From the NCBI GenBank assembly GCA_027619145.1, contig JAQCGA010000098.1, positions 1 through 10,071 of the forward strand: DNA of 10,071 nucleotides. Direction: 5' to 3'. The notes under the pieces were generated by a model. It saw only the letters and a list, made by a program, of their open reading frames with translations. It had not been told where the DNA came from and ran no database searches. The stretch is from a bacterium (lineage in GTDB: Bacteria; Latescibacterota; UBA2968; GCA-2709665). Of this stretch, positions 8,090 to 10,071 are shown one piece after another (positions within the stretch are counted from its first letter, which is position 1; each line of letters starts with the position of its first letter). The position numbers and the translations under genes were made by a program.

Positions 8090-8113
8090 TTTGCGTCTTT
8101 GCGACTTTGCGCG
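8090..8113. repeat. Three tandem 8-bp TTTGCGNN units
   Basis: The plus strand holds TTTGCGTC, TTTGCGAC and TTTGCGCG back to back, between the stop of the tolC-like gene (8123) and the start of the adaptor gene. The first six bases of all three units are identical. The stretch is non-coding in the operon. From memory, similar 'tttgcg' runs occur between genes in many unrelated bacterial genomes, which suggests a dispersed element, but its role is not known to me. Confidence 0.7.
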
Positions 8114-8122
8114 AAACGCCTT

Positions 8123-9478
8123 TTATTTTTCGTCTCCCTCTCCCAAAACCCCCACAGCCATCTCCAAATTCACCAACGCCATCGCCCGGTTGTGCTGCCC
8201 GCGCACATATTGAAACTCCATCTGTTGCAAAACCAGTTGTGCATCCAGAACTTCCAGTTGCGTGCCCACCCCATTGGCATATCGAGATTCAGCAATGGCC
8301 AACCCCTGCTGGGCCTGCGAAACCACCAGGGCTTCCGCATCTAGCTTTTCCAGTGTCACCCGCAGGTCCAGCCACGCCTGCCGGATTTCCAGGCGAACTT
8401 CACGCCCCAGCTCCTGGGCTTCCAACTCCGCCCGGCGAAAATCTGCCCGGGCCTGGGACACCTGTGCCCGGGTCCGGAAACCGTCAAAAAGAGGAATCTG
8501 AATCGAAATCCCGGTCGCCCAGCTCTGGCGAAAATCATCCTTCTTAAAATCCAACTCATTGTTTTGAGCCTGCAACCGCCCACTTGCCACCAGATCGACC
8601 GAGGGCCGCGACGACGCCTGCTGAATCCGCACGTTTTGCTCACGCATCCGAACCTGTCGGTCCATCTGACGCGTTTCCGGACGGGATGCCAGCCCGGTTT
8701 GAATCAAATTTTCCACCTGGGCTACTTCCAGGTCTGTGCGATCTCGGAAGCCACCACGAACATCCACCGATTGCTCAGAATCCAGGCCAATTGCATCCTT
8801 GAAATTCAGCCTGGCCACCACCAGACCATTTTCTGCCTGGATTGAATCTGGACGCAAAGAAGAAACCTGAACTTCAGCCCGCAATACTTCGTAGTTCGAC
8901 ACCCGGCCAGCCTCGTGCAACCGTCGTACCTGGCGCAGATTTGCTTGTGCCCGTTTTAATGCCAGCTTGCTCACACGCACCAGGTCCCGGGCCAACAAGA
9001 CATTATAAAATGCACCCTCTACACTTGCTCGAACCCGCTGGTTTACGGCTCGAACCTGCTCATTGGAATATTCCGCAAACAGTTTCGCCACCTTCAACCC
9101 TGCCCCTATTTTTCCGCTTGCAAACAGCGGCTGACGCAGGCTGAGCACCCCATCAATATTGTTTTTACTACCAATGGTTACAGACTGACGCCCCGTGGGT
9201 GTATCAAACACAGTAGATGGCAGCTTCCAGTTCCGGTTATAGTCAACCGAGAGATCGAGTTGTGGCAACGCATCTGCTACAGCTTCCCGCACCTGTTCGC
9301 GGGACTTTACCAGATCTTCCCGGGCCATGCGAAGCACTTCGTTCTTCTCCAGAGCCATCTGGATTCCCTCTTCCAACGTCAGAACCCGGGGCTCCTGGCA
9401 ATCCGCCTGCGATGTAATCGAAACGCTCCAGGCAACAAAAGCAAGCCACACAATCAGTCTTCTTTTCATAAAATTCAT
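8123..9478 (-). CDS. TolC-family outer-membrane efflux channel
   Basis: This is the outer-membrane duct of the tripartite efflux system, about 451 residues, which is normal for the family. A signal peptide is clear: a basic MKRR stretch, a hydrophobic run, then a cleavage site after SQA (about residue 25). The mature part starts with 'LTLEEGIQMALEKN', the usual opening of the first outer-membrane efflux protein (OEP) repeat, and has long heptad-like helices. The 'ADALPQLDLSVDYN' segment leads into the first beta-hairpin and the second repeat has the matching 'ASSRPSVDLVASGRLQ'. The frame stays open to a GTG at 9490, but I prefer the ATG at 9478 (or the one at 9469), because either places the basic residues near the N-terminus; no strong Shine-Dalgarno sequence decides between them. 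It is the first gene after the promoter at 9578-9550 and precedes the adaptor and pump. Substrate specificity cannot be read from it. Confidence 0.93.
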   Translation of the reverse strand: MNFMKRRLIVWLAFVAWSVSITSQADCQEPRVLTLEEGIQMALEKNEVLRMAREDLVKSREQVREAVADALPQLDLSVDYNRNWKLPSTVFDTPTGRQSVTIGSKNNIDGVLSLRQPLFASGKIGAGLKVAKLFAEYSNEQVRAVNQRVRASVEGAFYNVLLARDLVRVSKLALKRAQANLRQVRRLHEAGRVSNYEVLRAEVQVSSLRPDSIQAENGLVVARLNFKDAIGLDSEQSVDVRGGFRDRTDLEVAQVENLIQTGLASRPETRQMDRQVRMREQNVRIQQASSRPSVDLVASGRLQAQNNELDFKKDDFRQSWATGISIQIPLFDGFRTRAQVSQARADFRRAELEAQELGREVRLEIRQAWLDLRVTLEKLDAEALVVSQAQQGLAIAESRYANGVGTQLEVLDAQLVLQQMEFQYVRGQHNRAMALVNLEMAVGVLGEGDEK

Positions 9479-9519
9479 AGAGTCAAACACTTATCGAATA
9501 GGAGTGAAAAACAATAGAG

Positions 9520-9536
9520 AGCCAGAAGCTCCGGCT
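9520..9536 (-). promoter_or_regulatory. 5' leader hairpin followed by T-rich tract
   Basis: The minus strand reads AGCCGGA-GCT-TCTGGCT, a 7-bp stem (one G-T wobble) with a 3-base loop. It starts only a few bases after the predicted transcription start. A few bases later comes a T-rich stretch (TATTGTTTTT, about 9516-9507). It could stabilise the 5' end of the mRNA, act as a leader attenuator, or weakly terminate transcripts arriving from the upstream oxygenase gene. The gap between stem and T tract (CTC, then TATTG) makes it a poor canonical terminator. Confidence 0.45.
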
Positions 9537-9549
9537 TGAATGTCCACTC

Positions 9550-9578
9550 AATATACTGGAAAGTCGAAAAACCGTCAA
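9550..9578 (-). promoter_or_regulatory. Sigma70-type promoter for the efflux operon
   Basis: Read on the minus strand, a -35 box TTGACG (9578-9573) is followed by a 17-bp spacer and a -10 box TATATT (9555-9550). This is one mismatch in the -35, one in the -10 and ideal spacing. Transcription would start near 9543, giving a leader of about 65 bases before the tolC-like gene. It is the best promoter match I found in any spacer of the window, and it sits where an operon promoter would be expected. The assignment rests on pattern only. Confidence 0.7.
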
Positions 9579-9684
9579 GAAAGCAGAACCGAAACCCCGT
9601 AGATCCCGCTCTCTTGTGGTGTTCTTATACGCTCAGGATACAGGGGTCGGACGCACAAAAGAATAGATATGTTTCACCAATTCT

Positions 9685-10071
9685 TCAAATCAATCCCCAC
9701 AACCGCTTGCGCATCTCGCTCCAGCCCTCATAAGAGTCCGCAAATACCTGCTTTACCGCATCCACATCCCGCTTGCGTCCACCCGGTGGGAAATAGTTCC
9801 ACCCCATGGCCCTACGTGGACCGGCCGCCGTTTTCATCCCGGTTGCATGCCAGCAACTGGGCGTCCATACCAGCGTCCACCGGGGGTCCAGGATCACTTC
9901 CACTTCGTGCGGGTGATGCGTATACCAGTCTTGGGGGAAAACGTCGTGCTGACCCGTGGCCAGTTCCAACTGCGCCAGTTCTTCCTTTACCTCCACGGGC
10001 TGCCGCAGATGGCTCCCCGGCAGAACCCGCAACGGCCCATTGCTTGCATCGTGCCGGTCCAGCGCCGTCCG
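9685..10071 (-). CDS. Phytanoyl-CoA dioxygenase (PhyH) family protein, C-terminal part (5' end outside window)
   Basis: This is a partial gene. The reading frame is open to the window edge and its start codon lies beyond 10071; a TTG at 10032 is internal, because the frame continues upstream through the residues ALDRHDASNGP. The visible 128 residues begin with the family's typical 'NGPLRVLPGSH' segment. Near residue 75 there is a WHATG segment, followed 11 residues later by an Arg in GPRRA. In human PHYH the distal iron-ligand His (264) and the 2-oxoglutarate-binding Arg (275) have the same spacing, so the C-terminal half of the active site looks intact. The HxD iron motif should lie just upstream, outside the window. 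Such enzymes are cytoplasmic Fe(II)/2-oxoglutarate oxygenases that hydroxylate diverse small molecules; the substrate cannot be told here. The gene precedes the efflux operon in the same direction, but a separate promoter follows it, so a functional link is unproven. Confidence 0.85.
   Translation of the reverse strand, partial: RTALDRHDASNGPLRVLPGSHLRQPVEVKEELAQLELATGQHDVFPQDWYTHHPHEVEVILDPRWTLVWTPSCWHATGMKTAAGPRRAMGWNYFPPGGRKRDVDAVKQVFADSYEGWSEMRKRLWGLI

Noticed and set aside
8043..8122. CRISPR-like array from the TTTGCG units
   Set aside because: The units are only 8 bp, directly adjacent and without spacers.
7687..8547. Plus-strand open frame spanning the adaptor/channel junction
   Set aside because: It is antisense to two well-supported genes and crosses their spacer; the product is Pro/Ser-rich without any family signature.
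9479..9490. GTG start at 9490 for the tolC-like gene
   Set aside because: The ATG at 9478 or 9469 sits closer to the basic n-region of the signal peptide, and no Shine-Dalgarno sequence supports the GTG.
10030..10032. TTG as the true start of the oxygenase
   Set aside because: The frame continues to the window edge with the conserved 'NGP' residues of the family directly before it, so the gene is truncated by the window, not by a short start.

Overview
All five genes lie on the minus strand, so the window is read from its right end to its left. The window shows a complete tripartite RND efflux system (TolC-type outer-membrane channel, periplasmic adaptor, inner-membrane HAE1-type pump). Upstream (right) is the 3' end of a phytanoyl-CoA dioxygenase-family gene. 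Downstream (left) is a very large periplasmic beta-propeller sensor histidine kinase. The dual-membrane export machinery, signal peptides and sigma70-like promoter point to a diderm (Gram-negative) bacterium of moderate GC. The long 'WFGT..GVSRYDG' propeller kinase and the PhyH-type oxygenase recall environmental and marine lineages such as Latescibacterota, Poribacteria and related groups. That placement is an impression from gene content, not proven by the sequence.

Layout from right to left: 10071-9685, C-terminal part of a PhyH oxygenase; 9684-9479, a spacer with a strong-looking promoter (TTGACG-N17-TATATT) and a leader hairpin; 9478-8123, TolC-like channel; 8122-8013, a spacer with three tandem TTTGCGNN units; 8012-6987, HlyD-type adaptor; a 73-bp gap with a CCCTGAC microrepeat; 6913-3755, RND permease; 3754-3598, a spacer with a rho-independent terminator enclosed by a 9-bp inverted repeat; 3597-25, sensor kinase. 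The three efflux genes look like one operon, running from the promoter at about 9578-9550 to the terminator at about 3722-3683. The kinase lies after that terminator and has its own Shine-Dalgarno sequence, so it is probably a separate or read-through unit.

In the efflux system, the permease would bind substrate in its porter domain and use proton flow to drive export. The adaptor would join it to the TolC-like duct so that substrate leaves the cell directly. No TetR, MarR or LysR regulator is present. The only regulatory candidate is the propeller kinase, which has no receiver domain or DNA-binding domain, so its response regulator must lie outside the window.

The most unusual object is the kinase: a lipobox-like signal, then a predicted ferredoxin-like (ABM/NIPSNAP-like) domain, 14 propeller blades, a Y_Y_Y domain, one membrane helix and a histidine kinase core. 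I saw no CRISPR array, tRNA, rRNA, insertion sequence or phage gene. No completely new system is evident; the novelty is in the kinase architecture and the small intergenic elements.
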